Shown here piece after piece: positions 15,668 through 24,424 of a stretch of DNA of 64,000 bases. The DNA is from Bacillus sp. 165. Its GTDB lineage: Bacteria > Bacillota > Bacilli > Bacillales > Bacillaceae_G. Position 1 is the stretch's first letter. Each line of letters starts with the position of its first letter. Where the stretch lies: assembly GCF_017742235.1 (NCBI RefSeq), contig NZ_JAGHKQ010000001.1, positions 1-64,000 of the forward strand, written 5' to 3'. The translations under genes were made by a program, and so were the position numbers. The notes below the pieces were generated by a model, which saw nothing but the letters and a program-made list of their open reading frames with translations, did not search any database and had not been told where the DNA came from.

Positions 15668-16098
15668 ATGATTTCCTCCCTTGTATCAGTAACGTAAAGA
15701 GTTGCCCCCTCAACACGAACAACTATCATTTTTTCCTTCTCCTGCAACGGACGATTGCCTTGTATATTCCATTCGTCCCCGTGTACCTTGCATGTTCCCA
15801 TTTTTGCATCCTCTGATGAAACCGAGCTGACGACAATCTCTTTTCCTATTAATGCGTATACTCCATTACGAACATCCGGCTTTGTATAAAAAGTTTTTGC
15901 CACTGATTTTGTACTGAGCCATAAAAGAAAGGCTGAGAGGATAAATACAACAAAAGAAACCCATATATTATCCACAACATACATAGACAGCCCCGCAATA
16001 ATGCCGGCAATGCCGATCCACAGCAGCACGAATGTCCCGGTCATCATTTCAGCTATAATGACGATGATTCCTAACACAATCCAGATAATTGGCGCCAA
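15664..16098 (-). CDS. NfeD-family protein (short form)
   Basis: The 144-residue protein has three or four hydrophobic helices in the first half (about 4-24, 28-45, 48-68) and a C-terminal OB-fold of about 60 residues (GKEIVVSSVSSEDAKMGTCKVHGDEWNI...). This matches NfeD1b, the short form lacking the ClpP-like protease domain. Partnership with SPFH proteins in membrane quality control is well known for the family, and the coupled gene order supports it here. The RBS is AAAGGGGG. Confidence 0.9.
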   Translation of the reverse strand: MAPIIWIVLGIIVIIAEMMTGTFVLLWIGIAGIIAGLSMYVVDNIWVSFVVFILSAFLLWLSTKSVAKTFYTKPDVRNGVYALIGKEIVVSSVSSEDAKMGTCKVHGDEWNIQGNRPLQEKEKMIVVRVEGATLYVTDTREEII

Positions 16099-16279
16099 GC
16101 GTTATCCCCCTTTCATTACTATAAAATATACGAAAAAGCGTTAACTTATGATTGAATAGCATCGACGAGGACAAAAGAAATATAATAGATTGCTATATAA
16201 TCATAATAACATTTTTAAGCTGCTTGATGTAATATTTTTCTAATTTTCCGAACTAACAAAGAAAGAACCCACCGGTTCT

Positions 16280-17035
16280 TTACCTTGTCGCTTCTTCCAA
16301 AGTTAAATTATTGTGATATAAGTAGATGGCATACGGATTGCCAACGTACCGAATATGCCACGGTTCATAAGAATATCCGGTTATTTTTGTTTTGTCCTTC
16401 GGATAGCGCATAACAAACCCGTATTCATGGGCGTGCTTTGCCAGCCATATTCCTTCTTTCGTTTCTCCGAAAGAAGCGTCAAGCTTAAACTTTGCCGCTT
16501 GAGATGTCACATCAATAGCAAGTCCAGTTTGGTGCTCGCTCGTTCCCGGTGTAGCGCTGTAAGTCACTGCCACAACTGCACCTTCCTTCTCCTTATACAT
16601 TGTATGAAGAGCACTTTGCCGGTCAAAGGAACGGTACGCAGAAACACCAAATAAATATATATGCTCCTGGTCAGCAGCCTGAAACAGCTTTTGCAGAGCG
16701 GCAGCTGCTTCCTTCCTCATCTGCATCTTTTCCTTGTCGCCCTCATAGGAAAAACGGACCTTCGGTATGACTAAATCAGGAGGAGCATAAAAATCGGGAA
16801 GCTGCCGCTTCTTATTGACTAATACAAGGGGCGAATCAGGATTATTAACGACAGCCCTATCTCCTATTTTCCCTTGTATTGTTTTTGTATAGCTCGGAAA
16901 AGTAACGTCTTCTTTTTTGCTATGCAGCCTTTCTCCTTGTTCTTTAGGAAGTATGTTGGTTTTAGTTACAAGCACAATACCGACAAACAAAAATGATAGA
17001 ATAACAAGACTGACAGAAAGCATTCTATTTCCCAT
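16280..17035 (-). CDS. M15-family D-alanyl-D-alanine carboxypeptidase (VanY/LdcB type)
   Basis: The 251-residue protein has an N-terminal membrane anchor or signal (about 4-24) and a zinc peptidase domain with TSEHQTGLAIDVTS (zinc His and Asp) and EPWHIRYVG (catalytic Glu and zinc His). FGVSAYRSFDRQ precedes them. VanY/LdcB enzymes trim the terminal D-Ala (or L,D bonds) of peptidoglycan stem peptides outside the membrane. With no van genes near, a wall-maintenance role is likelier than vancomycin resistance. It is a single gene with RBS AGAAGGGAGA. Confidence 0.88.
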   Translation of the reverse strand: MGNRMLSVSLVILSFLFVGIVLVTKTNILPKEQGERLHSKKEDVTFPSYTKTIQGKIGDRAVVNNPDSPLVLVNKKRQLPDFYAPPDLVIPKVRFSYEGDKEKMQMRKEAAAALQKLFQAADQEHIYLFGVSAYRSFDRQSALHTMYKEKEGAVVAVTYSATPGTSEHQTGLAIDVTSQAAKFKLDASFGETKEGIWLAKHAHEYGFVMRYPKDKTKITGYSYEPWHIRYVGNPYAIYLYHNNLTLEEATR

Positions 17036-17142
17036 GTCTTCTCCCTTCTATCCTTTGTATATTCTGCTTTATCAACGTTGGCCAACTATAGTATGCTCCT
17101 ATTTTCAAAGCTTTATTTGTTTACATAATATTTTTATTATAT

Positions 17143-18219
17143 CTAAATAGTTTTCTGTAAAATCCGCAGCTTCTTAACCACATTCCATTGCCTCCTTGCT
17201 ATTTTCTCTTGAAAACGCAGTTCTTCATCATCATGCTGTTCAAGCGTCAAATAATACAAATTTAAAATTAAGAACCGTTCCATCGCATAGTAAAGTATCA
17301 TTCTTTTATCCTCTGATGATAAGTTCCAGTTCCTCGCTCTGCTGTATACCTGAAGGTACAGAGGGATAAGCATAGTAAACTCCCTTTTCCGCTCTGACAT
17401 ATACTCACATAAGTAAAAAAGGGATGCCCCTACATCTTCGTGTACAGTGGAATACCGGCTATCTCCAAAATCTAACAGCGCTCTAATTTTTGTTTTATTC
17501 ATCAATATATTGTCATGCTTTATGTCGCAATGAATCATGATTTTTTTTTGCGTTTGGTAAAACTCAAATAAAACAGGCTGAATCTCGTTATATAATTCCA
17601 TCATCTCGTTGTATAGCTCATGAGGAAATAACGCTGTCTCAATTGACGCTGCCTGTTTCATACGGTAGGCTAGCATAGAATATTCATTTTCCTGATAAAA
17701 TTGGTCGATCGGAAATCCCTCGCTCACTTCATGCATATAAGCTTGCAAGCGTCCCGCTTCCCGAATATACGCAGGAGAATACACCTCAATCCTTCCCGGA
17801 ATAAATTCAGACAATGTAAAAAATAATAAGTATCCTTGCCACTGTTCCTTAATATAACATTGGTCTTTTTTTGTTTGATAGCTTGTCGGTATAGGAACAC
17901 CGCGTTGACGAAGGTACTCGCAAAATGCCCCTTCACGTATCATAATGCTTTCAATATCTGAAGCTTTAAAATGACCCTCAGGCATAGAATATATTTTGAA
18001 AACAAATTGCGCCCTTCCGTTTTCGTGCAAAAACAGTGTAATGTTCTCCTGACCTTCTGCAGAAATCGTATATTCCTCAACCTTAGCATCAACATGAAAT
18101 TCATCAACATAATGCTGCAGCTTCTCCACCGTAAGCTGCTCTAAAAATGCAGCATTTTTCGTAAAATACAAGCGCTTCACCTCTTCACCCGACCTATATA
18201 ATGATTTCGTGAATAACAC
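17143..18219 (-). CDS. Aminoglycoside-phosphotransferase-family kinase (APH/CotS-like)
   Basis: The 358-residue protein has a kinase-like fold. Catalytic loop IHCDIKHDNILMN (Asp and Asn), metal motif LLDFGDSRYS, and an N-lobe with FVFKIYSMPEGHF and MIREGAFCEYLRQRGVPIP. The family covers antibiotic, choline and homoserine kinases and Bacillus spore-coat CotS/YutH-type proteins. With no resistance context, a metabolite or spore-associated kinase is likelier. The start shown follows a weak RBS; a start at ATG in the first codons fits. It is monocistronic. Confidence 0.75.
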   Translation of the reverse strand: MLFTKSLYRSGEEVKRLYFTKNAAFLEQLTVEKLQHYVDEFHVDAKVEEYTISAEGQENITLFLHENGRAQFVFKIYSMPEGHFKASDIESIMIREGAFCEYLRQRGVPIPTSYQTKKDQCYIKEQWQGYLLFFTLSEFIPGRIEVYSPAYIREAGRLQAYMHEVSEGFPIDQFYQENEYSMLAYRMKQAASIETALFPHELYNEMMELYNEIQPVLFEFYQTQKKIMIHCDIKHDNILMNKTKIRALLDFGDSRYSTVHEDVGASLFYLCEYMSERKREFTMLIPLYLQVYSRARNWNLSSEDKRMILYYAMERFLILNLYYLTLEQHDDEELRFQEKIARRQWNVVKKLRILQKTI

Positions 18220-18261
18220 TCAAACTCCTTGTCACGATGTACCGGCGAGCGCAGGAATATA

Positions 18262-18560
18262 TCGACGAACTCTCCTCAGCTATCGGCGGTTTTTGTGATA
18301 TATCGGCGAATCTGCCAGTATATCTGCGAGACCATCCATATTTCGGTGAAACTCACACTTTATCAGCGACATCCACCTTTTTATCGGTGAAACTCACACT
18401 TTATCAGCGACATCCACCTTTTTATCGGCGAAACCCACACTTTATCAGCGACATCCACCTTTTTATCGGCAGACATCACACTTTATCGGCAAGATCACTA
18501 GCTTTTCAGCGAAATTCACCTTTATTTCGGCGAGACCACATAGTTATGGGCGAACAGGGA
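18262..18560. repeat. Imperfect 21-22-bp tandem repeat array
   Basis: About a dozen units built on TATCGGCGAA or TATCAGCGA alternate with CACACTT or CATCCACCTTTT spacers. Unit length is about 21-22 bp. Near 18350-18470 a 42-bp double unit is repeated three times almost exactly (CTCACACTTTATCAGCGACA). Divergence grows towards both ends. The array lies between two convergent-end and start regions, not within a supported gene. It is too irregular and short-spaced for CRISPR. Confidence 0.85.
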
Positions 18561-18574
18561 GACTCACACAAAAA

Positions 18575-18597
18575 AAGACGTGAGCGTCTCACGTCTT
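18575..18597 (-). terminator. Terminator of L,D-transpeptidase gene
   Basis: AAGACGTGAG and CTCACGTCTT flank a 3-nt loop, with seven T following on the minus strand. Confidence 0.85.
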
Positions 18598-18598
18598 G

Positions 18599-19276
18599 TT
18601 AGTTTTGCAATGTGCTAGAATGTGCAATTTGATCTACTTTATATCCGTACTTTCCTGCTATTTCATAATAATCTTCAGAAAAATTTTGAATAATGACAGG
18701 CGTATTAATATCGACTTTCTCAAACAACCATTCAATATCTTTGTTATACATCCGCACGCAGCCAGCGCTGACATACTTGCCAATGGACCGCGGATTCCTA
18801 TTGCCGTGTATCGCATACACTACTCCGCGCACTCCCGGCACCTTTAAACCAAGCCATCGTGTGCCAAGCGGATTAGTTGGATCGCCTCCAGGAATTTTCT
18901 TTTTATAATACGGGCGGTTTTGTAGTTTATTGACGATAGGGAACTCTCCCTCTGGCGTTGGCATGCTTCTTTTTCCCGTCGCCACTTCAAACTCCTTAAC
19001 CAAATGCCCCTCCTCAAAAAATGCCAGTCTGTTCATCCCGCGATTTAAAATCAATATCGTTCTTGGTGTTGGTGCAAACGCTTCCCATAAGCCATCTATG
19101 TCAAATGTCTTCTGCTGCAGTGTATATCCGCTCGTACTAACAAGCTGCACCTCATATACTCTATCGCTCATACTCTTAATGTAAAAGCCTAACGCAAATG
19201 CAAAGGTGACTGCCGAGCTTACAATGAATGAAAAGACTCTGCGTTTGTTTCTGTTTCGCTCCCATCGGCTTTGCAT
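18599..19276 (-). CDS. L,D-transpeptidase (YkuD domain), membrane-anchored
   Basis: The 225-residue protein has a basic N-terminus, one transmembrane helix (about 13-33) and a YkuD catalytic domain. The catalytic motif HGNRNPRSIGKYVSAGCVRM (His, Ser, Cys) is complete. TRWLGLKVPG lies before it. These enzymes form 3-3 cross-links in peptidoglycan or attach proteins; in Bacillus some act during sporulation. No LysM domain is present, unlike B. subtilis YkuD. The RBS is AAGGAGAT. Confidence 0.9.
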   Translation of the reverse strand: MQSRWERNRNKRRVFSFIVSSAVTFAFALGFYIKSMSDRVYEVQLVSTSGYTLQQKTFDIDGLWEAFAPTPRTILILNRGMNRLAFFEEGHLVKEFEVATGKRSMPTPEGEFPIVNKLQNRPYYKKKIPGGDPTNPLGTRWLGLKVPGVRGVVYAIHGNRNPRSIGKYVSAGCVRMYNKDIEWLFEKVDINTPVIIQNFSEDYYEIAGKYGYKVDQIAHSSTLQN

Positions 19277-19408
19277 GGCCGCATCTCCTTATGTATTTGA
19301 TGGCATCGACTACTATTAGTATTTGCCAAATGCATGCGTCAATGCCCCGTTCTTATATCTGGTTTAAACTTCCAAAAAAACGGTTATATTGCAAATGAGG
19401 TGAATATA

Positions 19409-19699
19409 TTGAAGGCTCTCATTATACTAGCTCCCATTATCTGCTCTGCTGTTTTTCTGTTTGTGTCTTTTTACTCTAACAAGCTGCGCCTAACACTCGA
19501 TATCCTTGCCTATATCAGCCTGTATGTATTCGGAATTATTTTATCGCTTTCTATTCACGAGGTATTGCAAGAAGACGCTGTCTTTATGACAAAAATTCAT
19601 GAAGTGCTATTGAATCCCTTGTTCCTCGGCGCTGGAGCATATGCAGGAATATACGCACTGTATCTTGTGATGCGGATAGGTATACTGTACAAAAAATAA
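19409..19699 (+). CDS. Small three-helix membrane protein, unknown
   Basis: The start is placed at TTG 19409 because GAGGTGA lies just upstream, although the frame opens earlier. The product of about 96 residues has helices at about 2-20, 30-50 and 72-92 with an acidic/His loop (SIHEVLQEDAVFMTKIHEVL). I do not recognise the family. A short CCCGCCAA/TTGGCGGG hairpin follows the stop (19700-19718). Confidence 0.6.
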   Translation: MKALIILAPIICSAVFLFVSFYSNKLRLTLDILAYISLYVFGIILSLSIHEVLQEDAVFMTKIHEVLLNPLFLGAGAYAGIYALYLVMRIGILYKK

Positions 19700-19727
19700 C
19701 CCGCCAAACTTGGCGGGCATGCTATAA

Positions 19728-20125
19728 CTATTTTTCCAATTTCAAATAATCCTCCATATTAGCAATACTGTATTTTGCTTTTACTTCATACGGATGTAAG
19801 GTGAAAGCATTGGTTAAGAAAAATATCCACTACGCTGCTTCGCATATGCGGTCTCGTAATCAACTCCGAGACGCACTCTCTTGTAAACGTCACAAACTGC
19901 ACATTCTCAATTTCCTCTTCCTGCTTTTTCAGATCTCCTCTTACATACTGAGCACGAAACATAAAGCATAGAATATGGCTTGATAAATTGTGATAGACTC
20001 CAGTTATTCCCTGAAGAATTATTTCTACACCTGTTTCCTCCGTAATTTCACGCCTTACTGCTTCCTCTAATGTTTCTCCAAGCTCCACTTGTCCTCCTGG
20101 CGTTTCCTACGTATCACTGCACCAT
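19728..20125 (-). pseudogene. Nudix hydrolase, broken by frameshifts and a nonsense codon
   Basis: The Nudix box is intact (PGGQVELGETLEEAVRREITEE) and followed by a normal fold. Upstream in the same frame KWCSDT is followed by TAG (20107-20109) exactly where Trp is expected before ETPGG. The N-terminal strand (IIAVSAAITNEYNEVL) is in another frame, fused to the upstream NIPSNAP gene. At the 3' end the box frame ends prematurely (FHLTSV, stop), while the next frame carries the natural tail FTLHPYEVKAKYSIANMEDYLKLE to TAG 19728-19730. At least two frameshifts and one nonsense mutation mean a dead gene. Part 19786-20088 stays open. Confidence 0.75.
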
Positions 20126-20485
20126 TTAAAGTACTTCATTGTATTCATTTGTAATAGCTGCACTGACCGCAATAATTTGCTTCGAATATTCATATTGACC
20201 AGTAAAGTGCAAAAAGTCTTCCTGTTTGCTCACGATGCACCCTTCAATTCTATGACGATTTTGCTGGGCTAATTGATGCAAAGCATCGCGGCGAACAGCC
20301 TCTTCAATTCGCTTATACGCCTCCATGCTATCATACTGCCAAAGGGCGGTTACTTCATTTGTCCACCTCCCAACCAGCTTCGCACCGTTTTTCAATTGAT
20401 TCGGCAATAAATATGTATGAAAAAACTCATGAAAAAGATGGACCTTTTCTGTAACCACTGAATACGTCCTGCGCCGATATATCAT
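20126..20485 (-). CDS. NIPSNAP-family protein with Nudix-derived tail
   Basis: The start is ATG 20485 (MIYRRRTYSV) behind GAGGGAGAGGG; the frame's earlier codons are not needed. Residues 1 to about 98 form a NIPSNAP/ferredoxin-like domain (FHEFFHTYLLPNQLKNGAKLVGRW, ALWQYDSMEAYKRIEE). The last 20 or so residues (KQIIAVSAAITNEYNEVL) look like the first strand of the Nudix hydrolase whose remains follow directly. The natural stop seems lost, so the gene reads into its neighbour. The role of NIPSNAP proteins in bacteria is unclear. Confidence 0.7.
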   Translation of the reverse strand: MIYRRRTYSVVTEKVHLFHEFFHTYLLPNQLKNGAKLVGRWTNEVTALWQYDSMEAYKRIEEAVRRDALHQLAQQNRHRIEGCIVSKQEDFLHFTGQYEYSKQIIAVSAAITNEYNEVL

Positions 20486-20638
20486 TCTTCCCTCTCCCTC
20501 GTAATCCAAGTTGGCTACACTCTTGCTGATAGTTATTTCAGCAAATGATATTTAGCATAACAATCTAGTTAGATGTTCAAAAACAGGATTTCCCTCCCCT
20601 ATGTTGAAATTCTACTATTTATGAAGGGAGAATGTACT

Positions 20639-20956
20639 ATGTCTATCCATTGCGATAAATGCTTACTGGAAATTGAGTGCAAAGAAGATTTAGTAACAGC
20701 CGCAACATTTTTTGAAGTAGTTCCGTATCACCGCACGTGCTATGCAGAAGAACTGCAAAGCGTACGAACGTTATTTGTGAACAACCAACCGATTAACGGC
20801 CTATCTGGAACCATAATTGCATTAGCGGCATTTATCAGCGCACTTCTTTGTCTTTTTATGGATTTTAGAGGAGCTCGCTGGATTGGGCTCTTGTTGTTCG
20901 TGCCTGTTCTGTACCGCGCCTATTCATATTGGAAATACGAGCGTCATCTCTCTTGA
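20639..20956 (+). CDS. Small protein with Cys motif and C-terminal membrane helices
   Basis: The start is ATG 20639 behind GAAGGGAG; the frame opens 22 codons earlier without an RBS. The product of 105 residues begins MSIHCDKCLLEIECKED, a CxxC metal-like motif with a third and fourth Cys later (HRTCYAEE). Two adjacent transmembrane helices (about 58-77 and 80-96) and a basic end follow. The motif spacing suggests a small zinc-binding head on a membrane hairpin. Family not recognised. Confidence 0.6.
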   Translation: MSIHCDKCLLEIECKEDLVTAATFFEVVPYHRTCYAEELQSVRTLFVNNQPINGLSGTIIALAAFISALLCLFMDFRGARWIGLLLFVPVLYRAYSYWKYERHLS

Positions 20957-21004
20957 TGTTTCTCTAATTTCTCCTCTAAGAAGGCTTGGGATTGCCCTCT
21001 TGGA

Positions 21005-22027
21005 ATGCTCAGACATTGCCAGCTTCCCCAAGTTAATTGGAAAGAGTATTTCTTTGTAAAAGAAGGTACACCAGTTGCCTATGCGAAGCATAATGTGGAG
21101 ATAGCTAGATCCGGAGATATCCTATCTGCTTCACTAGTATTAGATAACCTTCAAGGTGTAAAAGAAGTGACATGGAACTTTGCTGATTCACAGGCTGCTG
21201 GCATTCCGTATGTGCGTCTTATAGAGGCTGCTTTAACAGACAAATTAAAGGACAAAGCCAGCATTCGAGTAACCGGTGACCAAATCACAGTAACATTTAA
21301 TGAAGAAATGGTGTTTGACCGAGCAGAAATAGTTAATGTAAAAGTAAAAGTAAAAGTACAAGACAAACTCTTTTACCCAATCGGTTACATTAACCCATCA
21401 GCTACCATTGTAGACGCTAACGGTCAGACAGTGAAGCTATTAAACGGCGGTAACCGCTTCCTTCTTAAACCAAAATTTAATCGTGTGCAAGGGTACATAC
21501 TTCCAGAAGGATACCTTGTTGAAGATGGATCCTATGCGGGATATCGTGACTGGTCCAAAGTTGGCGCAACATTACGTGTGACGAATGGAGACTACAGTCT
21601 AGATGCTACTAGCCTAATTAGTAGCGGTCGTTTTAACATTGAGCCTCTTCCATTAAGCAAGGATGCATATACATTTGAAATGAAAATTCCTGGACACTTT
21701 GCCACAAAACAGAATGAGAAGTTTGGTTTTGAATACAAAGGCCAATTATACGGAAAATCAAGTACAATCCGTCTACTCTTAGTTGCTGGTGATGTGAACC
21801 AAGACAACGTTATCGACGTTAAGGATGCGATTGCAATCCAGGATGCCTGGAACACAAATAACCGCGCGGCAGACATTAACTTTGACAGTATTGTAAATGT
21901 AGCGGACATCAAGTTTGTTCAAAAGAACTACCTGCAGCAAAATACAGATGTACCGAATACACCAGCACCTGTGACTACACTGAACGGTAAAACATTAGAT
22001 TCCATCTTAAAGGAATTAGGCTTGTAA
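21005..22027 (+). pseudogene. 5'-truncated extracellular protease tail with dockerin-like domain
   Basis: The 340-residue frame has no signal peptide and no RBS, though it ends like a secreted multidomain protein. The first half has Ig/cohesin-like strands (VAYAKHNVEIARSGDILSAS, VTVTFNEEMVFD), then a carboxypeptidase-like repeat (GYILPEGYLVEDGSYAGY). A type I dockerin-like duplicated calcium loop closes it (DVNQDNVIDVKDAIAIQDAW and ADINFDSIVNVADIKFVQ). Such tails occur at the C-terminus of large Bacillus S8 serine proteases. The catalytic part is absent, so this is most likely a deletion remnant; expression is doubtful. Confidence 0.6.
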
Positions 22028-22033
22028 CAAATA

Positions 22034-22066
22034 AAAAAACTGCTGAATCATTTTCAGCAGTTTTTT
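22034..22066 (+). terminator. Terminator after dockerin-containing remnant
   Basis: AAAAAACTGCTGAA pairs perfectly with TTCAGCAGTTTTTT around a 5-nt loop. Confidence 0.88.
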
Positions 22067-22145
22067 GCAAAATAGGACTTCGTAATAGTAATCACAAGTA
22101 CATTTACAGCAACCCAATATCTTTAGAGTAAAGGTGCTTATTCCT

Positions 22146-22682
22146 TTATTCAAAAAACACGCTTGGGTATTCAACTAGTCCCGAAACATGACCAAGAGCA
22201 CCTTCCTGTAATTCCATTGCCATGAACGCTTCATCCGGGACTTCAAAAGGAGCTTGTATTCCCCATAATGATGCTTTTTTGAAGCCGAACTTCGGATAGT
22301 ATGGAGGATGCCCTAAAACAACAACAGACTCATATCCCATTTTTTTTGCTTGCTGCAACGCTGCATGAATTAACTGCTTGCCTACTCCCCTATTTTGATA
22401 TTCTGGAATAACTGAAACAGGAGCAAGAGCAAGAGATTCTGCTGTTCGATTCTCATTTCTTATTTTCAGTTTAGATAATAGTATATGCCCTACTATTTTA
22501 TCATCATTTTGATCAACTGCGACTAAAGATAAGGATGGAATAAAGGCGTTCGATTTTCTAATACGAGAAACCAATTTGTGTTCATTATGGTCGCTGTGTT
22601 CTGCATCTGCAAATGCACGCTCTACTACATTTTCCGTTAGACTATAGTCCTCTGTTCTCTCTTGTCTAATTATAAACTCCAA
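22146..22682 (-). CDS. GNAT-family N-acetyltransferase (YhbS-like)
   Basis: The 178-residue protein has a GNAT fold with the acetyl-CoA loop QNRGVGKQL after the strand APVSVIPEY, and the product-site strand YESVVVLGHPPYYPKFGF that is typical of YhbS/predicted acetyltransferases. The C-terminus (PDEAFMAMELQEGALGHVSG) closes the substrate pocket in that group. The substrate is unknown. The gene is monocistronic. Confidence 0.88.
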   Translation of the reverse strand: MEFIIRQERTEDYSLTENVVERAFADAEHSDHNEHKLVSRIRKSNAFIPSLSLVAVDQNDDKIVGHILLSKLKIRNENRTAESLALAPVSVIPEYQNRGVGKQLIHAALQQAKKMGYESVVVLGHPPYYPKFGFKKASLWGIQAPFEVPDEAFMAMELQEGALGHVSGLVEYPSVFFE

Positions 22683-22831
22683 ATATGACAGCTCCTTTTT
22701 CAGTGTACTGATTTATCTGTCATTCATTGTACCTAATATAACTACAAAAGGGTACAAAAAAGGGGTATACAACTCTCAATGCATTGAAAGGAAAAAGCGG
22801 ATATATTAAATCGTAAAATATAAAAAACCAG

Positions 22832-22864
22832 CACTCCCTGTCATATGTTTCACGGAGTGCTGAT
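22832..22864 (-). terminator. Terminator of brnQ
   Basis: CAGCACTCC and GGAGTGCTG are the arms, with a run of T on the minus strand, downstream of the carrier gene. Confidence 0.8.
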
Positions 22865-22911
22865 TTACTTATTAATGTAGTTTTTGTGCTTGTAAACAAA
22901 AGCAATTCGCT

Positions 22912-24252
22912 TTACGCGCTTCGCTTTTGTTCCATTGGAACGTGCTTATTTTTATTAGCAGCCAGTAATCCGAGGTATCCTCCTAGGATTGACGGAACGA
23001 TCCAGCCAATACCAGAACTGTACAAAGGAAGCATTTGCAGAAGCTCAGAAAGACTTCCAAAGCTCATTCCGGCACTTTCCAATGCGTTCAGAATACTTAC
23101 TGCAAAAGCGCCGATAACAGCACCTGTATATACTGTTTCTTTGCCCTCCAAATACTTTTGCACAAAAGACAGCAGCACAAGTACGATGGCAACCGGATAG
23201 ATAGCAATCAGCACCGGCAAAGTAACCTTGATTAACTGAGTTAAACCTAGGTTTGATACAAACAGACTAAATACACAAATGATTGTTACAATCGTTTTAT
23301 AAGAAAACTTCGGAAACATTTTCGCAAAAAATTCTGCACAAGCGGATGTTAATCCTACGGAAGTCGTTAAACACGCAAAGGTAATCGCAAGACCAAGCAG
23401 CATTTTTCCTGTCGTTCCAAACAGGTAATTCACTACCCCAGTTAAAATCATGCCTCCGTTATCTAAACGGCCAAGTTCTACACTGGATGCGCCTACATAA
23501 GCAAGTGATAAATAGATTAACACCAAACCAATAGCAGCGATAACGCCCGCTGTAATTGTTGATTTTACTATAACCTTATTATTTGTCACACCTCTTGCCT
23601 TTATAGCCTGCACGATGACTATCCCTAATACAAGAGCGCTAATAGCATCCATAGTTAAAAATCCTTGAATAAAGCCAGTAAAAAATGCATCCTGTGCATA
23701 CGCCTCTGTAGGCTTGCCAAATTCACCAACAGGATCAATAACCGCTTTGCCCACAATCACAGCAACAATGACTACTAATAGTGGTGTAACAACTTTTCCG
23801 AACCAGTCCACTAATTGAGTTGGATTTAATGATAAATACCATGTAACGGCAAAGTATACAACTGTATAGATGAATAAAATATACCATTTATCTAAAAGAG
23901 CCTCGGATAAAAACGGCTTTACGCTCATTTCAAATGATACTGTACCCGTACGTGGAATACCGAAAAAAGGCCCGATCGCTAAGTAACAAACAAGTGGAAA
24001 AATCCAGCCAAACATTGGATGTACACGCTTTGATAACGCTTGCAAATCTCCCCTTACTTGAGCAATCGCGATGACTGCAAGCAACGGCAAACCGACTCCA
24101 GTCACTAAAAATCCAATTATAGCAACCCAGACATTTGTCCCGGATTCTTGTCCTAATAATGGCGGAAAAATTAAGTTTCCTGCTCCCAAAAACAAGGCAA
24201 ACATCATTAACCCTACGGCCAGCATGTCTCCCGTCTTCAGTTGTCCCTTCAT
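22912..24252 (-). CDS. brnQ: Branched-chain amino acid carrier BrnQ (LIVCS family)
   Basis: The carrier of about 446 residues has twelve predicted helices and the family opening GDMLAVGLMMFALFLGAGNLIFPP. It also has GFLVTGVGLPLLAV, CYLAIGPFFGIPRTG and TTSVGLTSACAEFF. It imports leucine, isoleucine and valine with Na+ or H+. The true start is probably ATG 24252 with the TTTGGGGG ribosome binding site, not the earlier TTG or ATG codons. A terminator follows. No T-box leader is visible upstream. Confidence 0.92.
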   Translation of the reverse strand: MKGQLKTGDMLAVGLMMFALFLGAGNLIFPPLLGQESGTNVWVAIIGFLVTGVGLPLLAVIAIAQVRGDLQALSKRVHPMFGWIFPLVCYLAIGPFFGIPRTGTVSFEMSVKPFLSEALLDKWYILFIYTVVYFAVTWYLSLNPTQLVDWFGKVVTPLLVVIVAVIVGKAVIDPVGEFGKPTEAYAQDAFFTGFIQGFLTMDAISALVLGIVIVQAIKARGVTNNKVIVKSTITAGVIAAIGLVLIYLSLAYVGASSVELGRLDNGGMILTGVVNYLFGTTGKMLLGLAITFACLTTSVGLTSACAEFFAKMFPKFSYKTIVTIICVFSLFVSNLGLTQLIKVTLPVLIAIYPVAIVLVLLSFVQKYLEGKETVYTGAVIGAFAVSILNALESAGMSFGSLSELLQMLPLYSSGIGWIVPSILGGYLGLLAANKNKHVPMEQKRSA

Positions 24253-24358
24253 GAACATAACCCCCAAATTTATTTTTCGACATTTTTCAACTCTATTATA
24301 TTACCATACTTTATCTAAAAATAATAATAAATTTTACTCGAATGAATTTTCAGAAATT

Positions 24359-24402
24359 AAAAAGCATAAAAATACTAATTTAGTAGTATTTTTATGCTTT
24401 TT
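24359..24402 (-). terminator. 19-bp perfect-stem terminator
   Basis: AAAAAGCATAAAAATACTA and its exact complement flank ATTTAG, downstream of the acetyltransferase gene at 24425. Confidence 0.85.
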
Positions 24403-24424
24403 ATGTATTTTTATCAAAAAAATA

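Noticed and set aside
16280-17035. Vancomycin-resistance VanY as part of a van cluster with the VanRS-like pair at 1.4-3.2 kb
   Set aside because: They are 13 kb apart, and vanHAX genes are absent; both are common chromosomal families in Bacillus.
17143-18219. Aminoglycoside resistance gene
   Set aside because: Only the general APH fold motifs are present; there are no mobile or resistance neighbours, so a spore or metabolite kinase is likelier.
18262-18560. CRISPR array
   Set aside because: Units are contiguous, degenerate and about 21 bp with no unique spacers of constant length, and no cas genes are near.
18237-18602. 121-codon plus-strand frame across the tandem repeats
   Set aside because: It owes its length to repeat units that happen to lack stops in this frame; no RBS, and the translated repeats look non-protein-like.
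24283-24358. Possible T-box leader for brnQ
   Set aside because: The short AT-rich leader has no T-box sequence, specifier stem or antiterminator.
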